Positions 1-12,600 of a stretch of 16,836 nucleotides of DNA are shown here, one piece after another (position 1 is the stretch's first letter; each line of letters opens with the position of its first letter). The stretch lies in the NCBI GenBank assembly GCA_038227045.1, contig JBBRQD010000115.1, forward strand, positions 1 to 16,836, written 5' to 3'. The notes under the pieces are model-generated. The model did not search any database. It had not been told where the DNA came from and saw only the letters and a program-made list of their open reading frames with translations. Position numbers and translations under genes: made by a program. The stretch is from JANXLS01 sp038227045 (GTDB taxonomy: Bacteria; Planctomycetota; SZUA-567; H5-PLA8).

Positions 1-3000
1 ACCCATACATCTTCCGCGTCATCAGCCCCAGAGGATGCTGGTACTCGTACGTCACATCGACATTGCACCCCGACACATGCGACACCCGCCCAGCCTCGTC
101 CAGAGTCCAACTCATCGCCCCGTCGCTCGTCGGCGTATTCCCCTCATAGGTAAACGTCCCCAGTAGCGTCGTGCTCCGGTCCGCATTGATCCGCAGCATC
201 GCCTCATGCCGCCCATTGGACGCATTCGTAAACGCAAACTCCTGCCCCATCGGATCGGTAAGACGTACCAGAAATCCGCTCGCATCATACCCGCGCTTGG
301 TTACCTGCCCGCCCGCGGTTGTCGTCTTTACCAGCCGGTGCAGGCTGTCGTACTTCATCTGCGTCGAACGGCCGTTCGAATCCGTGATCGCCACCAGGTC
401 GCCATTCGCATACGTATTGGTAAGAGTCCCCTCGCCGGTCTTCGTCACCGTCGCCGCGCGCCCCCGCGCATCGTAAGTATACGCGTCCACGCGCCCGTCG
501 GAATGAGTGATTTTTTCCACCTTCCCGTTCGCTGCATACGTCGTCTTCGTCGTCAATCCGCCCTGCGCCACCGTCGAAACCAGCCGGCCGCCCGCGTCAT
601 ACGTATAGGTGGTGACGCGCCCGTCTGGATCGGTGACAGTATGCTTTTTGCCTGACGCGTAGTACGTCGTCGTCGTCTTATGCCCCGCCGGATCGGTGGC
701 CTCTTTTACCCGGTTGAGCGCGTCATACGTATAAGAAATAGTATAGACTTGCCGCGTCAGCGGATCGTATGGATGGTATACATGGCTCTCAAAAACAGCA
801 TTGCCATTGACATCGTAAAAATACCGAATCTCCCGCCCATCCGGTAGCAGCTTGGCGCTCAAAAATCCCGTCCCGCCGTCGAAATACACATTCGTGGTAA
901 TTTTTCCCCGGTCGTCGGCGCTCGTCGCAATCCGCCCGAATCCATCATAGGTAACCGGCGCCCCAATCCCGCTCTGGTCCTTCACGTCCGTGTTGCGAAC
1001 CGCCGCATCGTACACATGCGTGATCGGATGCCCATTCGCGTCGGTCGCAAGCAAAGAGCTCCCGGAATTCAGATAGGTAAATGCGTTGGAAGTATCCAGA
1101 GCCGTCCCAATCGATGGAATGGCCCCGCCATTCGCCGGATCGAACGTCGCGTCTTGCGGAGTCTGTACCATCGTCGAAGTCCCCGCCACCCGCGAGCAGG
1201 CATCGAGGAAATGTGTCTGCGTCACCGCACCGCTCTCAAGGTCGTGCGCGGCAGTGGGAACAAACTGAAAGTCCGCATCCGTGGCCAGGTAATCCTGCTG
1301 CCGGAGGGGTGTGTCGTTGATACTGGATAGAGTCGGCCGGCCAAGCGCATCGATCGTCTGTTTCAAATGAATTTCGCCCGGCAAACCCTTGTCGGTCACG
1401 GCGCCAAGCGGGTCTCGCATGTACGTCGTATCAAGAGCCACCCCCTCAATCTTCTCCTGCACCACCAGCCCATGCTGATCAAGCTCCGTGCTCCGTTTTC
1501 CCTCACCCGGAACCGTCAGCGTCGCCATGTCCCCATTGTTATCATACTCATACCCCACCGAAAGCCCCAGATCGCCAACCAGAGTCCGAAGTTTCCCGGA
1601 TGGGTACATAGATTTTGTAGTCTTAAACCCGCGCGCATCGGTAGTTTCGACAGTGCGCGCCGGATCATTATAATTAAATAAATAGAATCGCGGTTGAGGC
1701 GCGCCTTCCAAGACTGCCCCATTGACTGCCGAATAACTGGGCACATCAGGATAGTCCCGCCTCGCCTCATGCCCATGCACATCATAGGTATGATGAATCT
1801 TGACACCAGAAGCCAACTGAGTCTGCCTCGGCAGCAGAAGAGCATCGAAGTCGCTAAACGTGGTTGTCCCACTGGAACTGTCGGTAACAGTCTCCAGCAC
1901 CCCAAGCTGATTATAATGCCGCATGCTGGTCCGCCCATCGACATCGCGCGACACCAGAAGATGTCCGGCATTGTCATACCAGTGATCGCTCTCCCCCCCA
2001 GTCATCGACCCCGTCCGCCGGCCAAGCAAGTCGTTCACAACCACCGGCCCCACCGACTGAATTTCATGCCCCGCAACATCATACGATTTATAAATCATCC
2101 GCCCATCCGGCAATATAACGCGAGTCGGTCGCCCCCAAATATCCGTCGCATATTGTGTTTGAGCCGTAACACCCTCCCCGAATTCGGTTGCCGTTTTCAC
2201 GTTGCCCAGCGTGTCATACTCGAGGGTCTTCATGTAACCCGTGCGCGGACCGCTGATCATCGTCGGCTGCTGATACGAATCCCAAGCGACAATATCTGTC
2301 GTGGACACCGTCGCGTTGGTCCCCGTCCCCGCATCCACAATCTGCGACACGCGCCCCTGGTTGTGGGAATAATTCAAACTATTGCCCTTGCCGTCCACTT
2401 TTCGATCGGTAACAGCAATCTTTTCCAGATAATTATAGGCCTTGTTATCTGCACCATCGATACAATAATTCGGGTTGGTTTTCTTGCTATAATGCTTCTT
2501 GAAAATGCGCCCATCCGCATCGACATGGTCCGTCGGCAGCCCCAGCTTGGAATCAAACGCCGTATTCGAAGTTCCCCCATACTTGTTCGTCATTTTCATC
2601 GATGTAAAGTCCTTGGCGATGTTCTGGGTCAGTGTCTGCCCATCGCCCGCCGTAATGCTAGTCCAAATCCCCCGGTCATCATAAACCTGGCTCCAACTTC
2701 GATGAATAGTATCGTCGGATTTCGAATAGTAAGAATACGACAACTTCGATCCCTTGAAGTTATGCGAAAGCGACATCTGCCGCCCATCCGCCAGCCGGTT
2801 GACACTTTTCACCAGTCCATTCTTGTGTGAGATCAAATATCTCCCGGAATTGGCATCGGTAAAATCGCGCAGAATATTTTCCGTATCCAAATGATACGAA
2901 AATATTCCAAGGGGACCCGCAACGCCAAATGTCGAAATATGAGCGGAATTGCCCGCGGTATCGGTAACGTTTATGCCTGCATTGATCGAAGAATTTGCAA

Positions 3001-3606
3001 TGGCAAAATTGCCGGCCACATCGGTGACGAGTGTATCATAGCGCTTGAAGTCAAATCGAACCACAAATCCCTGATTGTCGCGGACCTCGCGCAAGAATCC
3101 CCGTGTTCCGCCATAGTCGTCGTATTCAAGCGTCGCTACATTATTAAACGCATCGCGAATTTCGCAGAGTTTGCCGGTAGCCGCCTCAAACAAATACTGC
3201 CGATTCTCCCCAGGGCGAATAAGAACATAGTACAACCGCTCAAATCCTCGATTCATCTGTTTAACCATCTTAATGGTCGAAAAATCACCCTTGCGGGCGG
3301 CAGCAACCCATTCAACAGCCATTTCATCAAAATCGTTAGGCGCGTCCTGCTGCGGCTGGTCGGAAATCCCGTCGGCAGTGGTGGGGGCAGTCTTGACCGT
3401 GTACGACACTCGACGGCCATCCTGGTCTATAATAACAATCGTGTGATCGCCGCGAACAAGGCGCATTTCAAGCGAATGACGGAAATGCTTTCCGATATCG
3501 GAAGGTCCCACATCATAAAGTTCCTCGTTTATGTCATCAGAGCTGTTGTAATACAGGCTAACGTCCGGGATGATGCGTGAACCGCTGTGCACCAACGGCC
3601 AAGAAC
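1..3606 (-). repeat. RHS/YD-repeat region, open at the window edge
   Basis: Residues about 3870-5071. It starts with the typical RHS entry (SGAMKCSWPLVHSGSRIIPD, then VSLYYNSS), then at least a dozen YD-type motifs, e.g. LEYDDYGGTRG, YKSYDVAGHE, HTYDVHGHEARRDYPD, GYEYDNNGDMATLTVPG, YTYDALNRVKEATDPAG, YTYDAGGRLVSTVAQGG, YTYDARGRAATVTKTGEG, KYDSLHRLVKTTTAGG and GYDASGFLVRLTDPMG. YD repeats in TcC, teneurin and RHS proteins build a large hollow shell around the C-terminal segment. About 1,200 residues are visible; the RHS core boundary motif and any C-terminal payload lie beyond the left edge. Part of this end has higher GC than the middle of the gene. Confidence 0.93.
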
Positions 3607-6600
3607 ATTTCATTGCCCCGGAAGCGGCATCAATGTATCCCGGTCCTCCTAAGGCAACATCGCCCTTGCCGCCGCCAAATCCCTCCCCGTTGTCTCCAAT
3701 GCTATGTATGGTAATTTTACCATGAATTCCCGCATCGCTATAAAATTGTATCCATCGCCCACCCACGTTGTCGGTGGTCGGAAGGCACTCGATGTAAATG
3801 CTGCCATCCAAGTTTGTAAATGAATTGTAATCGTCATTAACAGTCAGGTCCCACTGGAAGTACGAGCAATGCTGGCCGTTGCGTAGATTTACACCTACAA
3901 GAGGTTGTGATGGCAGCAAATCCTCGGTTTTCATGCTTCGCTTGGAATAAAGGCGAATGTTGCTGCTATGAGTAATACCGACGAAATGTATGTATCCATT
4001 GCCATCCGCCAATGAATTGTCAAATGTCATCAGGCGCAAATTGGATGCGCTTTGCGATTTATTAATGGGCATGATAACGCCCAACTGCTGTTGCCGATCA
4101 AAATTCTCATCGCTTGTCGATCCATTGTCGTTCTCATCCACAACAAATGCTTGGTCGATTACTTGCACTGTGCCAGTGTAGTCTGGGAGAGCGCCATCGC
4201 TTGTATAATATGTAACTTTATAAGGGTAAAAACCTGGCGAATCGTATTTGATAAATCCAGTCTCGCCATGTCCAATATGGACATCTTCTGCGGTGATTCC
4301 GACGATCTCACCACTGTTTAACCCTCCAGTTGTGAAGTTCCCGCCGTCTCCGCAATAGATTGAGTAAGCTCGTTTGGCAAACAGAACTTCACCGTCACTG
4401 AAGAAGTTTCCACCGTAATTAACATTTGCTATTGGTGCTGTAGTCGACCAACTATTGCCAGCTCCATCAAACACCTGCATGGTCGCAGTAGGCCATGTAC
4501 TGTCCGAAAAAACGTCGCCGTGTTGAAGCTCGGATTGAGCCTTCCCAATGTATGTGTATGGGAAGCCCGCCGAGTGCCGACTGTCGACAGACATATCGAA
4601 AGCTGTTCCTTCAATTCCCAATGGCAATTGGCCCGGCGGCAAATCGCCATACGTCAATCGAATTCGTGTCACAGGAGTTGAATCTGTCGTTTGATTTTCA
4701 TCAGTGCCAATTCCTCCCAAAATTCCACTCAAATAAAGTCGATCAAAGCTATAGCCAAATACAAACTGAGTGGCCGTGCCGGGCAGGGCGAAATTCGGCG
4801 CCGTCCTATCCACTATCAGTGACCTGCTAATTGATTTCCCAAACCTGCCTTGTCCGTCCGAAGCAGTGACGAAAATATTCTTGTACGTTTTCTCATCCAA
4901 TTCCGAAACGGTTAACCTGAACGTGCCGTTGCTGGTCGTGTTGTCCGCGGTAAGTCCATTTAGATGTATTCCATACGGCCCGCCCGGCCCACGCACTTTC
5001 CCGATGATATGCAACTCGTTCTTATTGGTGGCAGCGACCCCAAATGCCCCCGTAATATCCGCCGGGTCGAAGTCCCACGTTACGGCCAGCATCGATCCCG
5101 GCGCCATGGGGACCGCGTTAACTGGCTGAACGACTGGCTGCCCAGAGGCAGCAGGCAAAGTGGGGTCGTTTGCAAGAGGGGGAGGAAAAGACAACAGATC
5201 GGTTGCGTCTGGCGCACTGAAAGTCGCATTTCCCGTTGCAGGCGCGCTTAAAAACCCATCCGTGTCCACACACGACAGTTCAAAATGAAAATTAACCTGG
5301 GCAACGCCGGGAGTTCGTTGGAAACTGACTTGCCAATTGCCGGTCGTTAAATCGATGGATGCTTGAGCAATTATCCCGGCATCGGCGATCACGGCCAAGT
5401 CCGCCAAATTGTCTGGAACACTTGGCAAATGACCAAGTACGTTCACGAATTGCGACCCGACTATAGTCTCATCTATTATGGGTGTCGGCGGCAATGCTGC
5501 GGGTATATCGACGTGGAATGTGGACGATGCCGTGACGGTTTGCCCAGCATCGTCGGTGACCGAAGCGCTTACATCGTAGGATCCAACGATTGCCGGCAGT
5601 TTGACCGCGTACACATATCCGCCATCAACGATTAAATAATCCAAACCATTCAGAACGATAGCAGGGTTGCCGATGGCAATAGAGATATTCGCCGGTTGTA
5701 TTCCAGCGCCTCCATCGAGAATCGTGACATTGACAAGAGTTTGATTTCCAGCAACCGGATCGATTGACAGAGTGGGGGGAGGAAATTGAAGGGAAATCGT
5801 ATAGGTAATGTCGGTTGGATTGCCGGCACGGTCCTCCGCATGAATCACGACGGAGCGTGGATTGGTATCGCCGGATGGAAATTCAAAGTCCACTTCGACG
5901 GAACCATTTGTCAAAACGGTAACGATGGGGGTGATGGGATGACCATTGATGGAAATGCCAACAGTGTCCGGTGACACGCCACTCGCGGCGTCATCGATAG
6001 TTGCGGTGCATTTTCGGGAAGTCCAGATGCCGTTGTTTGCAATATCGGCAAGGGGTGTCGCAATCGTCGGCGGGATCGAATCCACTATGAAAATGGAGTC
6101 GAAAATAGTGGGACCGTTCGGAATGGGTAACACGTAGTCGGTCAGTTCAACGCGCCAAGAATGAATTCCCTCGGGAAAGCCTGCCGGAAGTTGGTAAAAG
6201 AAGCTGGTATCGGATAGGTAAAAAGCGTCAGCCACGTCGACTGCAACATTGTCTATGAATAATAGGCCGCTTGCTGGATCGACCGCGGAAAGATCGTCCT
6301 TGTATTCAAGTGTTAAAGTTGAATTGGCATGTTGCGGATTGGCATTTGGATTCGTAGTCAAATACCCGCCCCTTTCTGGAATCGCCATGACTATCACTGG
6401 GGGGGTCGTATCGGTGTCCACAACTTTAAGCAGACATTCGACGGATGCGCTGTTGCCGGCCAAATCGGCTGCTTTAATTGTGATTGTATGAGACCCAGTT
6501 GCGAGGTCGATTCGGGGCTGGAAATAGTACGCGGAACCATCCGAGAAAATTGTTCCGGATTGAGAGTTGTCCACACCGTCTAGCCAAAATTCAATAGAGA

Positions 6601-9600
6601 ATGTATCGAGACCTGAAAGCGCATCCGTAATCGTGCACGAAAAAATTGGCCGATGTTCCAAAGTCGTCCATTCAAGAGGTATGCCGGAAATCGCTGGGGC
6701 AGTTGTATCAACCCCAAAGGTCCACGTTGCATTGGCAGCACCGGCCTGAATGCTTACTTGATACTGGCCTTCTTGCAGGTCCGAACTCGGCGTGCCTGTT
6801 ACGTGATCGTTACTAAGAGCGGGTATGATGCCAGCGATCGAAGTGTCAATGCCATTGGAGACTGATGACAACTCGATACTAAGCGTGTTTACGTCAATGG
6901 TCGCGTTGGTGTCTGCCGAAATGATGGGTCTCCGCAACGAGGTCCAGCCAAGAGGCGCATAATTCGAAAAATCGGTTCCTTGTACGATCGTCGCAAAGGC
7001 CGTATTCGTGTAGTCGGATTCAAGTTCTCCAAATATCGCCTTTACGCGATAACCGTATTGGGTGTCAATAGATAAATTCTCATGATCCACCCAGGTTGAG
7101 GTACCCGCAGACAACGGACTGACCGTCACCGGAGCAAAAGGATTGGAAAGAGACTTTCGTTCCACTATATAGCCCGAGACCGCGTCGCTGTCCTGCCAGG
7201 TCAATACAATCGCAGGTGGCACCGCAGTAACAACCGTGGCCGTCAGGTTCGCCGGCGCCGGCGGTCCACTTCGAGTATAGGTAAAATGGCTTGTGGCAGT
7301 GGCGGATTTCGCATCAAGATTCATCGCCGTCGCAATGAATACATAAGCACCGCTATTCACAAGGGGCAATTTTACGGTGAATACCAAAGTCCCACTTACG
7401 GCATCGGTCGAAATATTTGACGGCAGTAGGGTGATTGGAAGCGTTCCCGAAACGGAAGGATCAGTGTCGAGTTGAATCGTTACTTTGTTTGGATCAACTG
7501 CGACTCCAGCCATCGCGATCTGAACCTTGCCCAGCAAACTCGTAATGGCCTGCGCTCCATCTTGCGGAGTCAGCGTGATTTGAGGCGGCGCTCCAATCGC
7601 TGCTTCATTGGAAAAATCAGACACGGTCGCGTCCAGTGAAGATTGCGCTTGAACCCGATAGGTATATTGTCGCGTCAAAGATGCAACTGTATCCACGTAC
7701 TGTAGATCAGAATTGCTACCCACTGTGGCAATTCGGATGAAGTTCGAGTCATCCTCTGATTTTCGTTCAATGTAATACGCCGAGCAATTCACCCGGTCGT
7801 GATTCCAGGTCAATTCCACCTGTGCACCATTGAAGGAGTTAGCAACTGCGGTCAGATTGGTTGGCGCCGTTATCCAGCCAGTGTTTGCCCTGTTCGAATA
7901 ATCTGAATCACCGAAATCGTTAGTGGCGAAAACATAGTACCAAAACTCATTGCCGCTTGTTAGATTATTGTCGTTGTAGGACGTCACACCCGCATTCAGC
8001 AGCGCGATTTCGTTGAACGGTCCATCAGGCGACTCCCCGCGGAGCACCACAAAATTTGATTCGTTGGTTGAATTTGAAACCCACGTCAAGTGAATCGCGT
8101 GTCCGCTCAAAATTGAAGCTGCTAATCCCGACGGCGCGGCGGGCTTGGGCGGTTGAATTTTCATCAGAAATGCTTGTGGTATTCCGTTATAAGTACCATT
8201 GCCCGCGATCCACATCCCGTCGTTGATAACCAATGCTTCGTTCAGTATCCAGCCGCTCCCCGCCGGCAAGAGCGTGTTTAAGTCTTTGTTGACGCCATTA
8301 TCCCAGAGATATGCGCCGAGCCCATCCGCCTTTCCCACGAATTGAGACGGATTATTATTGTTGATTCCATTCGCGTGACTTCCATTCAGCTCCGTTCCGA
8401 GATAAATCTGATCGCTGCCATTCTCCCAAACGCTAGCGTCGCGATGCGCGATAAAATCAAGCCCTGAGCCAACAATCGTTCCATAATCGTTAATTGCGGC
8501 GGCAATGGCTATACCACCCGACGAATATATTTCATTTAAAGTGGAGTCTAGGTTGAAAAGCCAAAAAGGGACATCAGCCTGCACGGACTGATCGAACTGA
8601 ATTCCAATAAATTGGCCGAATTTATTAATGTGGACCGGAGCGGCCAGAAAAGGAAGCTCCAGTGGTGATTGCGCTAAGTAATCGGACCAGTAAAAGCTAT
8701 ACTGGGTTAACTGGTTGTTCGAATAGCCATACCCGACAATGTGGCCATCTATGTTAATCCCTGTAGCAAACGAACTAATCCCGTTCGGCGCGGACAATTT
8801 CACAGGCGTGTCATAATTTCCTGGCAGCCAAACCACTGCAGTTGATACGGCCATGTCCGGGGTCGATACGTAACCCACAATTACACCTAAATCGTTGATT
8901 GCGTTCGCACTACCGAATAGTGTGCCTGCCAAAAGCCCGAGCGGGGTCATGGTGCCATTGCTCCAGGCAAAGGGCTTAAGTGTAACGTAGTCCATTCCCA
9001 CCACGACGCCACTGTTATTTATTGCCATTACGCCTACATTACCCAAACTTTGAGTGACTGCAGCGACCGGCAAGAGCGTAGTAAAATTAGTGTTTGAATG
9101 TACTATATTTCCGGCCTTATCACTTAAGTCGACGCTTAACGTGTGCGAACCGTAGGCTAAGGCAGTCGTGGGAACAAGTGCGATCCCACCGGCTAAAATA
9201 GTAGGTGAGGCGTGCATGATCCCTTCAGACGGTGAATAAATCTTATTCGCGCCGATAGATACACGGATACTAGTCCAATCCACGCCGCTACCAGCATCTG
9301 TCGCGTAAATGGTAATGGTAGGAGTATTCATGAATACGGTTCGACCGTCGAGAGGTTCCAGGTTAGTGATGACTGGCGGCGTTTGGTCCAATAGAAGGCT
9401 TATCTCGTTTGACCACGCCGAACTACCACTCGCATTCACCGCCTTAATTCGATAGAAAGTTGCAACGTCCGGCGTGATCGTGTCATTCGCCGAGGTAGTG
9501 TTCACGCCCGGAGTTGCAATCTGAGAGTACGTCCCGCTTAGACCGGGTTTGCGCTCTATGACAAATCCTGTTTCATTGAAAGAATTGTCCGTCCACGTCA

Positions 9601-12600
9601 GATGGGCAATTCCTTGCGAAATTGTTGCGGCCAAATTGGTGGGTACGTTGGGAGGTGGATTGTTCACAGTCACGCTGAAACTCGCCGTTGTTGTGTTATC
9701 CGTTGCATCGACGCCAATGACATTGACAGTTGTGACGCCAATTGGGAAAGTTGAGCCCGAGGATTTACTGTAACTGAAGAGTGTCACGATTGGCACAATG
9801 TCTGTCGCCGTGGCCGGCGCGTAACTAACTGTCGCACCTGCGGCTGCTGTGGCGTCAACCACCTGATTAGGCGGGCACGTAATTACCATTGGAGGATTTG
9901 AGACTGAGCCGTAAAGTTCTGCGTTATCCAGGGTACCGGAACTGTAGTATCCGCCGGTAAGGAGAACTTTGCCGCTTTGTAGCAGCGTCGCCGTGTGATA
10001 GGAACGCGTCCAGTCGAGGCTACCGGCGTCGCTCCAAGTGTTCGATGTCGGATCGAAAAGCTCCACGCTATCTAAAGAATTGTAGTTTCCACCGGCGATG
10101 ACCACCTTTCCGTTAGGCAAGAGTGTGGCAGTATGACCTGCACGTGCCGAGTGGAGGTTTCCTACCATGCTCCACGTGTTTGAAATCGGATCATAAAGCT
10201 CCGCACTATTCAGAATACCGGATTCACCAGAACCGCCGACGACAAGCACTTTGCCGCTTTGCAGCAGGGTAGCCGTAGGTGAAATCCGCCCAATGTTGAG
10301 GCTGCCGGCAGCGCTCCAAGTGTTTGATAGCGGATCGAAAAGCTCCACGCTATTCATTTGACTGGTAATGTAGTTAAAACAACCTGCGACGAGCACTTTA
10401 CCGCTTTGCAGCAAGGTCGCCGTATGATAGTAACGCGGGGCGATCAGGCCACCAATGGCGCTCCATGTGTTCGTAACCGGATCATAAAGTTCTGCGGTAT
10501 TCTGTAAACCGGCATTGCCCCAGCCTCCTGCAACAAGCACTTTGCCGTTCGGCAAAAGCGTAGCAGTGTGGAAGGCGCGTGGGGCGTTAAGGCTCTGCGC
10601 GCCGCTCCATGTATTCGATGCCGGATTGTAAAGCACCGCGCCACTATCTGCATCAATTAAATTGGCGCCATTTCCGCCCGCGAGTAGCACTTTTCCGCTT
10701 TGCAGCAATGTCGACGTATGATAGTAACGCTGGGCGATAAGGCCACCAATGACGCTCCATGTGTTCGTAACCGGGTCGTAAAGCTCTGTGCTAGATGACA
10801 AACCGATATTGTTAAATCCACCGGCGATGACAACCTTTCCATTGGGCAAAAGCGTGGCCGTGTGACTAGCGCGCGGTGTGACGAGGCTTCCGCCGGAACC
10901 TCCAACAATTACGTTAAATGACCAGCTTGTAGTCGAAAAATTCCCTGCTTGGTCTGAAACTGTAATGATGTGGATTCCACCCATTAGACCGCTTGTATTG
11001 AAATAGAAACTGGAACCGTTGTCGTTGATTCCAACCTGCGTTCCATCCAAATACACGCGTAATGGACCACTATTATTATCGGAATAGATTGCACTTATAT
11101 TTGGCGATGCGGTCGTATTCGATCCGTCTAATGGATTAAGGATAGTAATAGTGGGTGGAGTTGCGTCCACGTAAAATGTCCAGCCATTATATGAAAAGTT
11201 TCCCGCCTGATCGGAGACCGTAATAGTGTGAGTTCCTTCCGACAAACCGCTTGCACTAAAATTGAAGCTGGAGCCATTGTCGTTGATAGCAATCTGAGTG
11301 CCATCTAGGTACACATTGACTGGCAAGCCGGAATTGTCCGAATAAGTTGCGCTTATAAAAGGGAACGCGTTCGTGTAAGAACCATCGGCGGGCGAAATGA
11401 TGCCGATTGTCGGCGGCGTTCGGTCAAGCAGAACGCTCACTTCATTGGACCATGCCGAACTATCTGTCGCGTTCACGGCTTTAATGCGGTAGAAGTAGGT
11501 TTCAGTGTATTGCCCAATCGTATCATCCGCTGAAATCGCGTTCTCTCCGGGCGTGGCCACAATCGGAAAATAGAACCCGGTAGAAGCTGTTTTTCGTTCA
11601 ATGACAAATCCCGTTTCATTATTCGAATTATCCGTCCATGTCAGATGCACAATCGAGCCTGCCGCCAGGCTGGCTGCCAATGAGGACGGTGCCGCCAAAA
11701 GGGGTGCTGAACTGTACAACTGCGATTGCGGCACAATAATCTTAGGTCGCGATAGACTGCTCCATGCCAGCTTCGCCACCGCACCGCCCGCATGCTCGTA
11801 GTATTCGAGCTTAATTGGGACTTTCTGTCCTGCCACAAGGTCAATTGTGCCGCTGTATTCCGTCGGCGCTTGATCGGTCCAAGTGTCAACAAGTAACACA
11901 TTGTTGACCCACAGGCGTGCTCCGTCATCGCACGTAAGATAGAAGGTGTAGGCTTCAGTAAATTGCGGTTCGACCAGGCCGGTCCAACGTGCTGAAAAGT
12001 TATCGATATTGATCGAGGCGTCAGGCGATCCCGTGCCCCAGTCGAAATTCACCGTTGCATCGACTCGTGTCAGCGCCGCTACACCCGACAGATCGATCGA
12101 GTTGAAATAACTGGCTGATAAACCATTGCCCGAACCGGTGAACGGTGCATTGCCCATCGAATACAATTGGCTCTGCGGAATCACGGTCTTGCCTGTCATC
12201 GCACTGGACCAGACCAGTTGGGCGGCCGTGCCGCCTCCGTTCTGATAGTATTCGATCACAATGTCATACTTGGTTCCGGCAACCAAATTCGCGGTGAAGC
12301 TGTACTCGGTGGCGCCTTCGTCGATCCACTCATTGACTTGCAATTGCCCATTGAACCACACCCGGACGCCGTCGTCCGCGACCACGCTGAGTACGTAGTT
12401 ATCGGTATATTGCGCCTGTACCTGGCCCGTCCAGCGCACCGAGAATCCAGTTGCATTGACCGCCTGATCGGGCTGCGCTCCGTTCCAGTTAAAATTGACG
12501 GTTGAATCGACTCGCGTCAATGCTGGCTGCGTCGAGAAATCAGTGACATTGTAATATGTCCCCAGCAAGCCATTACCGGTGCCAATCAGCAAATCGCTGC

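Noticed and set aside
206..655. Plus-strand frames in the first 700 bases
   Set aside because: Antisense to clear YD repeats in the minus strand, with Arg- and His-rich composition and no ribosome binding site that stands out.
1694..2830. 378-codon open frame on the plus strand
   Set aside because: It lies wholly antisense to the RHS coding frame. Its protein is rich in Arg, His, Pro and Ile with no domain pattern, as expected for a shadow of YD-repeat codons.
10690..10850. Possible frameshift inside the Kelch array
   Set aside because: An apparent one-base phase change came from miscounting a line. With correct positions the Kelch motifs at 10689 and 10833 are in the same frame.
9920..10908. 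Regularly spaced repeats that might be taken for a CRISPR array
   Set aside because: The period is 138-150 bases, the repeats are diverged and all translate in frame into Kelch motifs.
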